From CASQEL01 sp036655975 (lineage in GTDB: Bacteria; Desulfobacterota; Desulfovibrionia; Desulfovibrionales; Desulfovibrionaceae), in NCBI GenBank assembly GCA_036655975.1, contig JAVVPD010000035.1, forward strand, positions 1-22,606: DNA of 22,606 nt, read 5' to 3'. Position 1 is the first letter of the stretch. Each line of letters starts with the position of its first letter. The notes beneath the pieces are model-generated. The model was not told where the DNA came from. It saw nothing but the letters and a program-made list of their open reading frames with translations, and made no database searches. The translations under genes were made by a program, and so were the position numbers. Below are positions 14,939 to 22,529 of the stretch, piece after piece.

Positions 14939-16282
14939 ATGGCGGGTACAGGTATCAGCGCAGGAGAATGTTTATGGGACGGCTTGAGCATTTGTGTGCG
15001 AGCTGTCTATATAGGTTTGGTGGTCGGTTTGGTGGTGGGAACATTCCGGCTTGCAGAAGCTTCGGTAACGCTGTGGCTTGTACCTTTGCTCGGACAGTCG
15101 AAGGCGCATAGCTGGAGTATCCCACTGTGCTTTGCCTGTATGGTACCTTTAGCTTGGGCCATTGGCTTTTTGGTGCGCGGTATGCCCGACATCAGTGGCA
15201 GCGGCATCCCTCAAGTGGAATTGACTCTGCATGATGGGCGCCGGTGTATGTGGTCAAAACTTTTATGGGCCAAGTTTTTGGGGTCTTGGCTCGCCATTGC
15301 TGGGGGTTTGTCGTTGGGGCGGGAGGGGCCGTGTATCCAAATGGGCGCGGCTGTGGGGGTGGGGGTCAACGCCGTGTGGGGGCAGAAAGCCCTGCGCCAG
15401 AATCCCGCCATTATCGCTGGAGCGGCGGCAGGGCTGGGGGCGGCTTTTGGCGCGCCTTTGGCTGGCTGTGTGTTCGTGTATGAGGAAATGCGCTGTTCGC
15501 TCCGCCCATGGGTCTTTCTTGGGGTGCTGGTGGCGGTGTTTACCGCTCAGGCCAGCATTGGGCTGGGCTTTGGACTACACCGGATATTACCCTTCACGGG
15601 TTTGCGCGCCCCCAGTCCCTCACAATATGGGCTGGTGGCGGTGTTTGGACTGGTTATAGGGCTTGCGGGGGTATTCTATACCCACTGTTTGCTGGCCCTC
15701 AAAGACGCCGATGCCCGCCAGCAGGTGGTGCCCCAAAATTTGCGAACATTACCGGCCCTGTGGTGCGCTGCGGGGCTGATGTTTGTGGAACCGCGTCTGT
15801 TGGGCGGCGGTGACAGCTTGATTTTTGCCCTGAACAGCCTGAGCACGCAAGCAGGCGCGACACTGCAGTCCACCCTCTTTGTGTTGTTGTTCCTGGGGGG
15901 GATAAAATTCGTCTTTGCTTTGTGCAGTTATACGGGCGGGGTGCCCGGCGGCCTGCTCATGCCCATGCTGTGCATTGGGGCCTTGTTTGGCGCGGCTGCG
16001 GGGCAATGGCTCGGGCATATGCAGTGGATTGATCCTGAGCAGGCGACAGGATTTATTTTATTGGGGATGTCTGGCTATTTTGCTGCTATTGTGCGCGCGC
16101 CGCTCACGGGAATAGTGCTGACCCTTGAAATGACCGGAGCTTGGGAATTTTTGCCTTCCTGCCTCGTGGTGGGCTATGCGGCGTATGTTCTTGCAAATGC
16201 CACAGGAACGGCCCCAGTGTATGATTCCCTTAAAGCGCGGGTGCGCCTAGCCCATACGCGGGGCACGGCCCCTGCGGCATGA
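14939..16282 (+). CDS. ClC-family chloride channel/transporter, probably Cl-/H+ antiporter
   Basis: A 447-residue polytopic inner-membrane protein, close to the length of E. coli ClcA. The three ClC selectivity signatures are present: GSGIP (87-91, with the chloride-coordinating Ser88), GREGP (127-131, with the gating glutamate Glu129) and GGVPGGLLMP. The internal proton glutamate equivalent to E203 of E. coli ClC-ec1 is conserved as Glu183 in the EEMR motif. The central tyrosine is conserved as Tyr428 in the PVYDSL segment near the C-terminus. Keeping both glutamates and the tyrosine points to coupled Cl-/H+ exchange rather than a channel or a fluoride-specific ClC-F. There is no C-terminal CBS or TrkA domain. 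A strong purine-rich ribosome site precedes the ATG. Its neighbours give no pathway clue; ClC antiporters typically help with acid or ionic stress. Confidence 0.93.
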   Translation: MAGTGISAGECLWDGLSICVRAVYIGLVVGLVVGTFRLAEASVTLWLVPLLGQSKAHSWSIPLCFACMVPLAWAIGFLVRGMPDISGSGIPQVELTLHDGRRCMWSKLLWAKFLGSWLAIAGGLSLGREGPCIQMGAAVGVGVNAVWGQKALRQNPAIIAGAAAGLGAAFGAPLAGCVFVYEEMRCSLRPWVFLGVLVAVFTAQASIGLGFGLHRILPFTGLRAPSPSQYGLVAVFGLVIGLAGVFYTHCLLALKDADARQQVVPQNLRTLPALWCAAGLMFVEPRLLGGGDSLIFALNSLSTQAGATLQSTLFVLLFLGGIKFVFALCSYTGGVPGGLLMPMLCIGALFGAAAGQWLGHMQWIDPEQATGFILLGMSGYFAAIVRAPLTGIVLTLEMTGAWEFLPSCLVVGYAAYVLANATGTAPVYDSLKARVRLAHTRGTAPAA

Positions 16283-16302
16283 TTGGGGGCGGCTTCGAGT
16301 AT

Positions 16303-16331
16303 TTGCCATTTTTTTTGAAAGGCTTTAGACT
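16303..16331 (+). promoter_or_regulatory. Candidate sigma-70 promoter for the threonine aldolase gene
   Basis: TTGCCA (16303-16308, 5 of 6 consensus) and TAGACT (16326-16331, 4 of 6) are separated by exactly 17 bp. Transcription would start near 16338 and run through the hairpin at 16370-16397 before reaching the gene. Confidence 0.5.
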
Positions 16332-16369
16332 TCAAAAATCCTTTTTTCCCCATGCATATTCAAACGTGC

Positions 16370-16397
16370 CTCCTGCTGTTGGAAGCGGGAGCTTTTT
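16370..16397 (+). terminator. Terminator-like hairpin inside the ltaE leader
   Basis: CTCCTGCT (16370-16377) pairs with AGCGGGAG (16384-16391), with one wobble pair and a 6-nt loop. TTTTT follows at 16393-16397. It lies between the candidate promoter and the AAGGA ribosome site (16401-16405). It may end ClC transcripts, or it may attenuate ltaE. Confidence 0.6.
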
Positions 16398-16412
16398 ACC
16401 AAGGAATAGCCC

Positions 16413-17441
16413 ATGACTCTTTGTACTTTTGCCAGCGACAACACTTCAGGTGTCCACCCCAATATTTTGCAAGCCCTCGAGCGCGTCAACGTGGGCGCCG
16501 CCAAACCCTATGGTGATGACCCGTGGACTGCCGAAGCTGAAGCCGCTTTCCGAACACTTTTTGGTGATGATATTGATGTTTTTTTGGTGATGCTGGGCAC
16601 GGGGGCCAATACTTTGGGCCTGCGCGCCATGACCCGCCCGTGGCAGGCTATTCTGTGCAGTGAAAGCGCCCACACGCACACTACCGAAAGTGGGGCTGTG
16701 GAGGCACAGATTGGCTGCAAGATGCTTCCCTTGCCCACCGTGAACGGGAAAATTCGTGCGGCAGACATCCTCGGGCCTTTGCAAGATCTGGGCAGCGCTC
16801 ACCATTCCCAGCCACGGGTGTTGGCCTTGACGCAGGCTACAGAAGTCGCCACGCTGTATTCGCTTGAAGAACTCCGTGAAATTTGCGATGTGGCGCACAA
16901 AAACGGTTTGCTCGTGCACATGGACGGCGCGCGGATTGCCAATGCTACCGCTGCTTTGGGGGGTGATGTACGAGCTTTAACCCGTGATGTGGGTGTAGAT
17001 ATGCTGTCCTTTGGGGGCACGAAAAACGGTATGCTGTGTGGCGAAGCTGTGGTGATTTTTAACCACGCCCTCGCGCAGGATTTTTTGACGCAGCGCAAAC
17101 AATGCCTGCAATTGCATTCCAAAATGCGTTTCCTAGCGGCCCAATTTCTGGCCTATTTTGACAATGATTTGTGGCTGGACAATGCCCGCCATGCCAATGC
17201 CATGGCTGCCCGCTTGGCCGGACACCTGAGTACTATGTCCCATGTACGCTTGGCACATCCGGTGCAAACTAACGGGGTGTTTGCAATACTCAAGCCGCAT
17301 CACATTGCCGCTTTGCAGCAAAAATATTATTTTTATGAAGTGGATAGCGTGAACCATGCGGTGCGCTGGATGCTCAGTTATAATACAAGCCCTGAACAGG
17401 TGGACCAATTTGCACAGGATATTGCGGCCCTTGCACTGTAA
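16413..17441 (+). CDS. ltaE: Low-specificity L-threonine aldolase (PLP-dependent)
   Basis: A 342-residue fold-type I PLP enzyme that cleaves L-threonine or allo-threonine to glycine and acetaldehyde. The family N-terminus appears as FASDNTSGVHP, and the substrate/PLP stacking region SESAHTHTTESGA contains the conserved histidine. HMDGAR (Asp171, Arg174) binds the cofactor pyridine nitrogen region, and FGGTKNG provides the Schiff-base Lys204. The length matches E. coli LtaE (333). AAGGA at 16401-16405 is well placed for the ATG. A leader hairpin lies upstream and a strong terminator downstream, so it is a single-gene unit. Some relatives act on beta-hydroxy amino acids more broadly, and stereospecificity cannot be read from the sequence. 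Confidence 0.92.
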   Translation: MTLCTFASDNTSGVHPNILQALERVNVGAAKPYGDDPWTAEAEAAFRTLFGDDIDVFLVMLGTGANTLGLRAMTRPWQAILCSESAHTHTTESGAVEAQIGCKMLPLPTVNGKIRAADILGPLQDLGSAHHSQPRVLALTQATEVATLYSLEELREICDVAHKNGLLVHMDGARIANATAALGGDVRALTRDVGVDMLSFGGTKNGMLCGEAVVIFNHALAQDFLTQRKQCLQLHSKMRFLAAQFLAYFDNDLWLDNARHANAMAARLAGHLSTMSHVRLAHPVQTNGVFAILKPHHIAALQQKYYFYEVDSVNHAVRWMLSYNTSPEQVDQFAQDIAALAL

Positions 17442-17448
17442 AGGATAC

Positions 17449-17494
17449 AGGCCTTTGTGCAGCCTTTGGGGCTTATGCACGGAGGCCTTTTTTT
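17449..17494 (+). terminator. Intrinsic terminator after ltaE
   Basis: AGGCCT (17449-17454) pairs with AGGCCT (17483-17488). The stem continues through two U-G wobbles into GTGCA/TGCAC, and a smaller hairpin can form in the loop. A run of seven T (17488-17494) follows. Confidence 0.88.
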
Positions 17495-17575
17495 ATGTGT
17501 ATGCGCTCACAAAAAAGATGCTTTTGGGCTTTTAATTATGTTTGAAAAAGCATATATGAAATACAGGCGGTGAGC

Positions 17576-18265
17576 ATGGACACATGTATGTATATTCCTG
17601 TGGCGGTACACGAAGTGTTGACTCCCTTGTGGCTGTCTCTGCGGGTTGCGGGGCTGGCTACCCTGGTGTCCTTTGGGCTTGCCACGGCCATGGCTCGGGC
17701 TTTAGCCCGTAAACACGGCCCATTCCCCGCTGTTTTGCACGTGTGCTGTACCTTACCGCTGATTTTACCGCCCACGGTGTTAGGATATTATCTTATTTTA
17801 CTGGTGGGCCGCAATGGCGTGTTGGGGCCGGGCCTTGCGGAGATGGGCATTAATCTGATGTTTTCGTGGCAGGGTGCGGTGGTGGCGGCAACGGTGGTGG
17901 TGTTTCCTCTGGTGTACACCTCAGCCCGCGCGGCGCTAGAATCCGTAGACAGCGCCTTGGAAAATGCGGCCCGCACCTTGGGCGCTTCGGAATGGAAGGT
18001 TTTTGTGTCTGTGTCCTTGCCGCTGGCTTGGCGGGGCATTTTCGCCGGAAGTATGCTGGCTTTTGCGCGAGGTATGGGGGAATTTGGGGCCACTTTGATG
18101 ATTGCGGGGAATATTCCGGGCAAAACGCAAACACTTGCTTTAGGTATTTATGACGCTTTTCAGGCTGGCAACGATGCCCGCGCCACGGCACTTGTGCTGG
18201 TGACCTCGCTGTTGTGCATGAGCATTTTGCTGGTGAGCGAACGCTTGTTCAGCGGCAGGCGGTGA
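17576..18265 (+). CDS. modB: Molybdate ABC transporter permease ModB
   Basis: I prefer ATG 17576 (229 residues), which has AGGCGG (17565-17570) 5 nt upstream; a GTG at 17570 sits inside that site. ModB forms the inner-membrane channel of the ModABC molybdate/tungstate importer. About five hydrophobic segments are visible. The cytoplasmic EAA loop that docks on the ATPase is present (ENAARTLGASEWKVF, followed by the SLPLAWRGIFAG segment), as is the GMGEFGATLMIAGN motif characteristic of ModB and related CysT/ThiP permeases. The stop codon is 4 nt from the modC start, so the two are coupled. No ModE-type regulator gene is in the window, and I see no convincing Mo-box directly upstream. Confidence 0.92.
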   Translation: MDTCMYIPVAVHEVLTPLWLSLRVAGLATLVSFGLATAMARALARKHGPFPAVLHVCCTLPLILPPTVLGYYLILLVGRNGVLGPGLAEMGINLMFSWQGAVVAATVVVFPLVYTSARAALESVDSALENAARTLGASEWKVFVSVSLPLAWRGIFAGSMLAFARGMGEFGATLMIAGNIPGKTQTLALGIYDAFQAGNDARATALVLVTSLLCMSILLVSERLFSGRR

Positions 18266-18269
18266 GGGC

Positions 18270-19016
18270 ATGCTGGATATTTGTGTACGCAAGAAGCTGT
18301 CAGCTCAGGGGCGCACATTTTGCCTTAATATGGCCTTTTGTTTGCCCGCAGACAAGCCCATAGCGGTATTGTTTGGGCCTTCAGGATCTGGAAAAACACT
18401 GACTTTACAGTGCATTGCAGGGTTGATTCGCCCGGATGAAGGGCACATCCGCGTGGGTGATCAAGTTTTTTTTGATGCGGCGTCGCATACCTGTCTGCCA
18501 GCAGCGGCACGGCGGGTGGGCTATATGTTTCAGGATTATGCCCTGTTCCCGCATCTTACGGTATTACAAAATGTGGCCTTTGGCTTGAGCGGCCTGTGGG
18601 CCAAGCGGGTGCCGGCAGCCGCGCAAAAAAAAGTTATGGACGTGCTGGATTTTCTGGGTATTGCCGCTTTAGCACAGTCCTTACCCAAAGATATTTCGGG
18701 TGGACAACGGCAAAGAGTGGCCTTGGCACGGGCTTTGTCCATTGAACCGCGCGTACTATTGTTGGACGAACCTTTTTCCGCTCTAGACCCGCTGTTGCGT
18801 ATTCGATTACGCCATGATTTGAAAGATATTTTACAATCATTGCAGGTGCCTACCATTATTATTAGTCATGATCCCCAAGACGTGCAGGTGTTTGCGGAAC
18901 AGCTAATTTTATATCAGGAAGGTCACGCGCGTCTTGTTCCTGAGGCAGATTGCACCCGCTTGAGTCCCCAAGCAAATGAGGCGTTTTTAGCGGAGCAGTT
19001 GGGTATGTTGCTCTGA
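18270..19016 (+). CDS. modC: Molybdate ABC transporter ATP-binding protein ModC (short form)
   Basis: A 248-residue ABC ATPase energising ModB. Walker A GPSGSGKT is at 36-43, the Q-loop Gln88 is in GYMFQDY, the signature SGGQRQ is at 143-148, Walker B LLLDE is at 163-167 with the D-loop SALD, and the switch His200 is in ISHD. All catalytic parts are present. E. coli ModC has about 350 residues because of a C-terminal molybdate-binding MOP/TOBE regulatory domain; here the protein stops after the nucleotide-binding domain, so that feedback domain is missing. AGGCGG at 18257-18262 is the likely ribosome site. An A8 run (about 18624-18631) is in frame. The assignment as ModC rests on the position between modB and modA; the domain alone would be a generic ABC ATPase. 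Confidence 0.9.
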   Translation: MLDICVRKKLSAQGRTFCLNMAFCLPADKPIAVLFGPSGSGKTLTLQCIAGLIRPDEGHIRVGDQVFFDAASHTCLPAAARRVGYMFQDYALFPHLTVLQNVAFGLSGLWAKRVPAAAQKKVMDVLDFLGIAALAQSLPKDISGGQRQRVALARALSIEPRVLLLDEPFSALDPLLRIRLRHDLKDILQSLQVPTIIISHDPQDVQVFAEQLILYQEGHARLVPEADCTRLSPQANEAFLAEQLGMLL

Positions 19017-19051
19017 AAAAGTACAAACAAACTTTAAATTGGAGGTATACT

Positions 19052-19810
19052 ATGCGTCAAGGTTCGTGGATGCGACGTGTCATGGGTACAGTGCTGGTGT
19101 TCTTTGGAATGTTGGCTCCGGCCCATGCGGCAGAGATTACGGTGTCGGCGGCGGCAAGTTTACGTGAGGCTTTTACCGCCGTGCAGCAAGAATTTCAAAA
19201 AACGCATCCTGATATTCGGGTGCACACTAATTTTGCGGCATCCAATCCTTTGCTGAAACAATTGCAAGAGGGCGCTCCGGTGGACGTGTTCGCCAGTGCG
19301 GATCAAGAAACAATGGATAAAGCAGCAAAATCAAAGGTTATTATTCCGAGCAGCCGGAAAAACTTTGTCGTGAATTCTTTGGTGCTCATTGTTCCGGCGA
19401 AGAGCACTGTCCGTGGCCTTGAGGATTTGCGTACGGATGCGGTTAAGCGCATTGCCATTGGCAGCCCAGAATCTGTGCCGGCGGGGCGCTATGCCCGTCA
19501 ATCCCTGCAGTCCACGAAGATGTGGGATGCCCTGCAAGCCAAGTTTGTTATGGGCGAAAGTGTGCGCCAGGTGCTGGATTATGTGGCGCGCGGGGAAGTG
19601 GATGCCGGTTTTGTGTATATGACCGACGCTCTCCAGAGCGCCCCAAAAACCGAAGTGCGCGCCACTATGAGCGGGCATAGCCCGGTGATTTATCCCATTG
19701 CCATCGCCGCTAAGAGCGCCAATGTTCCGGCGGCCAAGGCCTTTGTCGCCTTTGTGTGCAGCGACGCGGGGCAGGCTATTCTGGCAAAATACGGGTTTAA
19801 AAAGCCGTAA
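19052..19810 (+). CDS. modA: Molybdate/tungstate-binding periplasmic protein ModA
   Basis: A 252-residue solute-binding protein that captures molybdate (or tungstate) in the periplasm and delivers it to ModB. It has a signal peptide with basic WMRR, a hydrophobic stretch and a cleavage site after AHA (about residue 26). The mature chain starts AEITVSAAASLREAF, matching the ModA oxyanion-binding Ser in AAASL, followed by NFAASNPLLKQLQEGAP, DVFASADQ and NSLVLIVP, all typical ModA blocks. GGAGG (19041-19045) gives a strong ribosome site 6 nt before the ATG. It lies 35 nt after modC, making the order modB-modC-modA instead of the usual modABC. A long palindrome follows at the convergent junction. 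Molybdate versus tungstate preference cannot be decided from sequence. Confidence 0.93.
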   Translation: MRQGSWMRRVMGTVLVFFGMLAPAHAAEITVSAAASLREAFTAVQQEFQKTHPDIRVHTNFAASNPLLKQLQEGAPVDVFASADQETMDKAAKSKVIIPSSRKNFVVNSLVLIVPAKSTVRGLEDLRTDAVKRIAIGSPESVPAGRYARQSLQSTKMWDALQAKFVMGESVRQVLDYVARGEVDAGFVYMTDALQSAPKTEVRATMSGHSPVIYPIAIAAKSANVPAAKAFVAFVCSDAGQAILAKYGFKKP

Positions 19811-19829
19811 GAAGCATAAATACAGGTAC

Positions 19830-19879
19830 ACATACGAGCAAGGGCGGCGAGAGGGTATCGAGCCGCCCTTGCGGTATGT
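19830..19879. terminator. Bidirectional hairpin between convergent modA and metallophosphoesterase genes
   Basis: GCAAGGGCGGC (19838-19848) pairs exactly with GCCGCCCTTGC (19862-19872). Beyond a small bulge, ACATAC (19830-19835) pairs with GTATGT (19874-19879). There is no strong T-run on either side, so it may be a Rho-assisted or 3'-end-stabilising structure shared by both genes. Confidence 0.65.
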
Positions 19880-19885
19880 ATGTGT

Positions 19886-21046
19886 TCATTCTAGCGTGAT
19901 ATCAGCTATTTCTGAGGGGACACCGAGGCGGAGGGGAAAACCGGCCCACAGGGCTGAACCACTGTGCACGTACAAGCGCATGCCCCCCACGGTGTAGCTG
20001 CCCGCCACAAAGCCTTCATTGAAGAGGGCCACAAAAGCCCGTAAAGGCCAGATCAACCCCCCGTGGGTGTGTCCAGAAAGCTGTAGCTGCGCGCCGGCAG
20101 CCGCGCTGGCTTTTGCCGTGCGGGCTTGGTGGCTGAGCATAAGCGTGAAGGCTGGGGCTGGGCGGCCCTGCAAGGCTTGTACGGGATTTGGCGGTGTGTC
20201 TCCGGTGACGCTGGCGCGAGGGTCGGTAACACCCGCCACAACCAAGGGGGTGCCCTGTACAGGCACAACAACGTGGCTGTTGGTCAGTACGGTGATGCCC
20301 ATGCGCTGAAATTCTTGTATCCAAGCGTGTACGTTGCTCATGTACTCGTGATTTCCCACCACCAAAAAGGTGCCGTAGCGTGAGCGTAAGTCCTGCAAAG
20401 GGGCCACGCTGGCGCGCAGACGATCCACAGAACCGTCCACAATGTCGCCGGTAATGACCACCATGTCGGGCTTTAAGGCGTTGGTGCGGGCCACTACGGC
20501 GGCGAGCCACGCGCGGTCAAAGCCTGCCCCGATGTGTAGATCCGCCAATTGAGCGATGTGTAGACCCGTGAGGGCGGGGGCTTTTTCCGCAAGAGTGGGC
20601 ATTTTTAGGCGTACCTTGTGTACTTCGGGAACTTTAGACGCCTCCCACACGCCCCAGCCCGTACACAGTAAGGCGAGCAGTAACACGGGGGCAGGGCGGC
20701 GCCACAGGGGCAGGGTGGGTGGTGAAGGGGGCTGCTTGCTTTGGCGTAGGCGGCGTGTGAGCCATAGGGTTAGCAACACGGCGTCGCGGGTCAGGATGAG
20801 CAAGGCCGCCAGCACGACAAAGCCCTGTGCGAAGCCCGTGCCGAAAACCAGCGCGGGGGCCAAATCCAGCTGCACCACGGTGGGCCCAAGGGTATACCGC
20901 AGGATCAGAATTTTTTCCGCTGCGGCAAACACGGCAAGGGCCAAGCACCAGCGGAGCCACGCGGGGCAGGCCAAGGGGTAGACGGCACGGGCCACAACAT
21001 ACAGCGCTGTAAGGCCCATAAGCACGGAAGAAATGGCTATAAACAT
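19886..21046 (-). CDS. Membrane-anchored metallophosphoesterase (YkuE/YaeI-like)
   Basis: I chose the ATG at 21046-21044, one base after the stop of the upstream transporter gene; a longer in-frame ORF would run into that gene. The product is 386 residues. The N-terminal 130 residues hold about four hydrophobic segments with an Arg/Pro-rich linker near 98-118. The calcineurin-like catalytic domain then shows D169-x-H171, G200-D201, GNHE (231-234), H306 and GHTH (325-328), the complete two-metal site. Homologues such as YkuE and YaeI are bound to or face the membrane and act on phosphodiesters or UDP-sugar-type lipid intermediates; the substrate here is unknown. The ribosome site is weak, which suggests translational coupling to the transporter. 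The gene ends at the shared hairpin with modA. Confidence 0.85.
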   Translation of the reverse strand: MFIAISSVLMGLTALYVVARAVYPLACPAWLRWCLALAVFAAAEKILILRYTLGPTVVQLDLAPALVFGTGFAQGFVVLAALLILTRDAVLLTLWLTRRLRQSKQPPSPPTLPLWRRPAPVLLLALLCTGWGVWEASKVPEVHKVRLKMPTLAEKAPALTGLHIAQLADLHIGAGFDRAWLAAVVARTNALKPDMVVITGDIVDGSVDRLRASVAPLQDLRSRYGTFLVVGNHEYMSNVHAWIQEFQRMGITVLTNSHVVVPVQGTPLVVAGVTDPRASVTGDTPPNPVQALQGRPAPAFTLMLSHQARTAKASAAAGAQLQLSGHTHGGLIWPLRAFVALFNEGFVAGSYTVGGMRLYVHSGSALWAGFPLRLGVPSEIADITLE

Positions 21047-21047
21047 G

Positions 21048-22430
21048 CTAAAAGGCCCAGTGGAATTTTTCCATATAGCCTTTGACCAGTACAAAAACAA
21101 TGATGCAGGGCAGCACATAGATCATGTACCAGCGGATGCCTGTGGGAAAGCGCAAACCGCGACCAGTATTGGCTTCTTTGAGGAAATTGTGCCAACCCCA
21201 GCCCCGGCTGTGACAGCAGAACAGCAGAAAGACCAGCGCGCCCAAAGGAAGCAAATTATTGCTGATCAGAAAATCTTCTAAGTCCAGAATGTTTGTTTTG
21301 GGGCCTAAGGGTTCGAAAGACGACCATAGATTAAAGCCTAAGATGCAGGGAAAGCACAAAATATAGAGCACGATGCCATTGATCCATACCGCTTTTTTGC
21401 GGGGCCAACCGTGCACGTCGATGCAATAGGAAATGATATTTTCAAATACGGCAATCACCGTGGACAGGGCAGCAAAACTCATAAAGATAAAGAAGAGCGT
21501 TCCCCAGAGTTGGCCAAATGCCATATTATTAAAAATATTGGGCAAGGTCACAAAAATGAGGCCCGGCCCTGAATTTGCGTCCACATTGAAGGCCGAACAG
21601 GCGGGGAAAATAATCAATCCAGACATTAAGGCGACAAAGGTGTCCAGCCCCAAAATATAGGCACCTTCGCCCGTTAGGGTCTGGGATTTATCAATATAAC
21701 TGCCCAAAATGCTCATGCAGCCAATGCCCACGCTGAGGGTGAAAAAGGCCTGTGTCATGGCGGCGTTGACGGCGCTCCAGAATCCGGCTTCCAGCATACG
21801 ATTCAGGTCGGGCAGCAGATAAAAACGGATGCCTTCTTCCGCGCCGGGCAGTGTTACCGCGCGCCCCACCAGCACAAATAAAATTAGCAGCAGGCCCAGC
21901 ATCATATTTTTGACTACCCGCTCTACTCCGTTGCGTAGCCCTAAAGCGCAGACGGAAAAGCCGAGCACCACCGTTACGGTCATCCAGAAGCTTTGCAAAG
22001 AAATATTACCCAGCATATTGCCAAAAAATTCTCCCACTTGCGGCGGTGAAAGGGCGGAGAGTTCTCCCGTGGCGGTGGCAACGCAATAGGCCAGCATCCA
22101 GCCGGATACGGTGGTGTAAAACAGCATCAGGGTATAGGAACCAATCAGGCCCAGTCGGCCGAACACATGCCAATAGGTGCCTTTGGGTTCCAGGGTGTGG
22201 AAGGCGCGCCCCATGTTTTGACGCGAGGCTCGCCCCACGGAAAATTCCATAACCAGAATGGGCAAACCCACCACGGTTAAAAAGAGCAGATACAAGAGCA
22301 CAAAAGCGGCTCCACCATACACCCCTGTGATATAGGGAAAACGCCATACATTCCCCAGTCCAATGGCGCAGCCTGCAGCTACCAGTAAAAAGCCTAAACG
22401 ACTGCTCAATTGTTCTCGTGCCGTGTTCAT
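21048..22430 (-). CDS. Sodium-dependent transporter of the SNF (LeuT/NSS) family
   Basis: I start at the ATG 22430-22428 (460 residues, beginning MNTAREQLSSRLG), which matches the family N-terminus; the open frame extends to a TTG at 22469 but that extension is not family-like. The protein is a multi-pass inner-membrane symporter of amino acids or related amines. TM1 reads GCAIGLGNVWRFPY (20-33): Gly26, Asn27 (a Na1 sodium ligand in LeuT) and Arg30 all align with LeuT, but LeuT Asn21 is a Cys here. In TM8 the FAALSTVIAVFENII segment keeps hydroxyl residues at the LeuT T354/S355 sodium-2 positions. About 11-12 transmembrane segments are expected. The substrate is unknown. It is followed after one base by the metallophosphoesterase, and preceded by a terminator belonging to the upstream gene. 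Confidence 0.9.
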   Translation of the reverse strand: MNTAREQLSSRLGFLLVAAGCAIGLGNVWRFPYITGVYGGAAFVLLYLLFLTVVGLPILVMEFSVGRASRQNMGRAFHTLEPKGTYWHVFGRLGLIGSYTLMLFYTTVSGWMLAYCVATATGELSALSPPQVGEFFGNMLGNISLQSFWMTVTVVLGFSVCALGLRNGVERVVKNMMLGLLLILFVLVGRAVTLPGAEEGIRFYLLPDLNRMLEAGFWSAVNAAMTQAFFTLSVGIGCMSILGSYIDKSQTLTGEGAYILGLDTFVALMSGLIIFPACSAFNVDANSGPGLIFVTLPNIFNNMAFGQLWGTLFFIFMSFAALSTVIAVFENIISYCIDVHGWPRKKAVWINGIVLYILCFPCILGFNLWSSFEPLGPKTNILDLEDFLISNNLLPLGALVFLLFCCHSRGWGWHNFLKEANTGRGLRFPTGIRWYMIYVLPCIIVFVLVKGYMEKFHWAF

Positions 22431-22467
22431 TATGCGCGTCCAAAAGCAAAAATGTGTGTGTAGTAAC

Positions 22468-22496
22468 AAAAAGGGTACAGAAACTGTACCCTTTTT
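22468..22496. terminator. Symmetric intrinsic terminator upstream of the transporter gene
   Basis: AAAAAGGGTACAG (22468-22480) and CTGTACCCTTTTT (22484-22496) form a perfect 13-bp stem with a 3-nt AAA loop, with a T-run in either direction. It lies 33 nt beyond the stop of the right-edge - strand gene and is most simply its terminator. Only 37 nt then remain before the transporter start. Confidence 0.88.
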
Positions 22497-22529
22497 CTGC
22501 CCGATGCGGCAATGCTATGTGCAGCAGAC

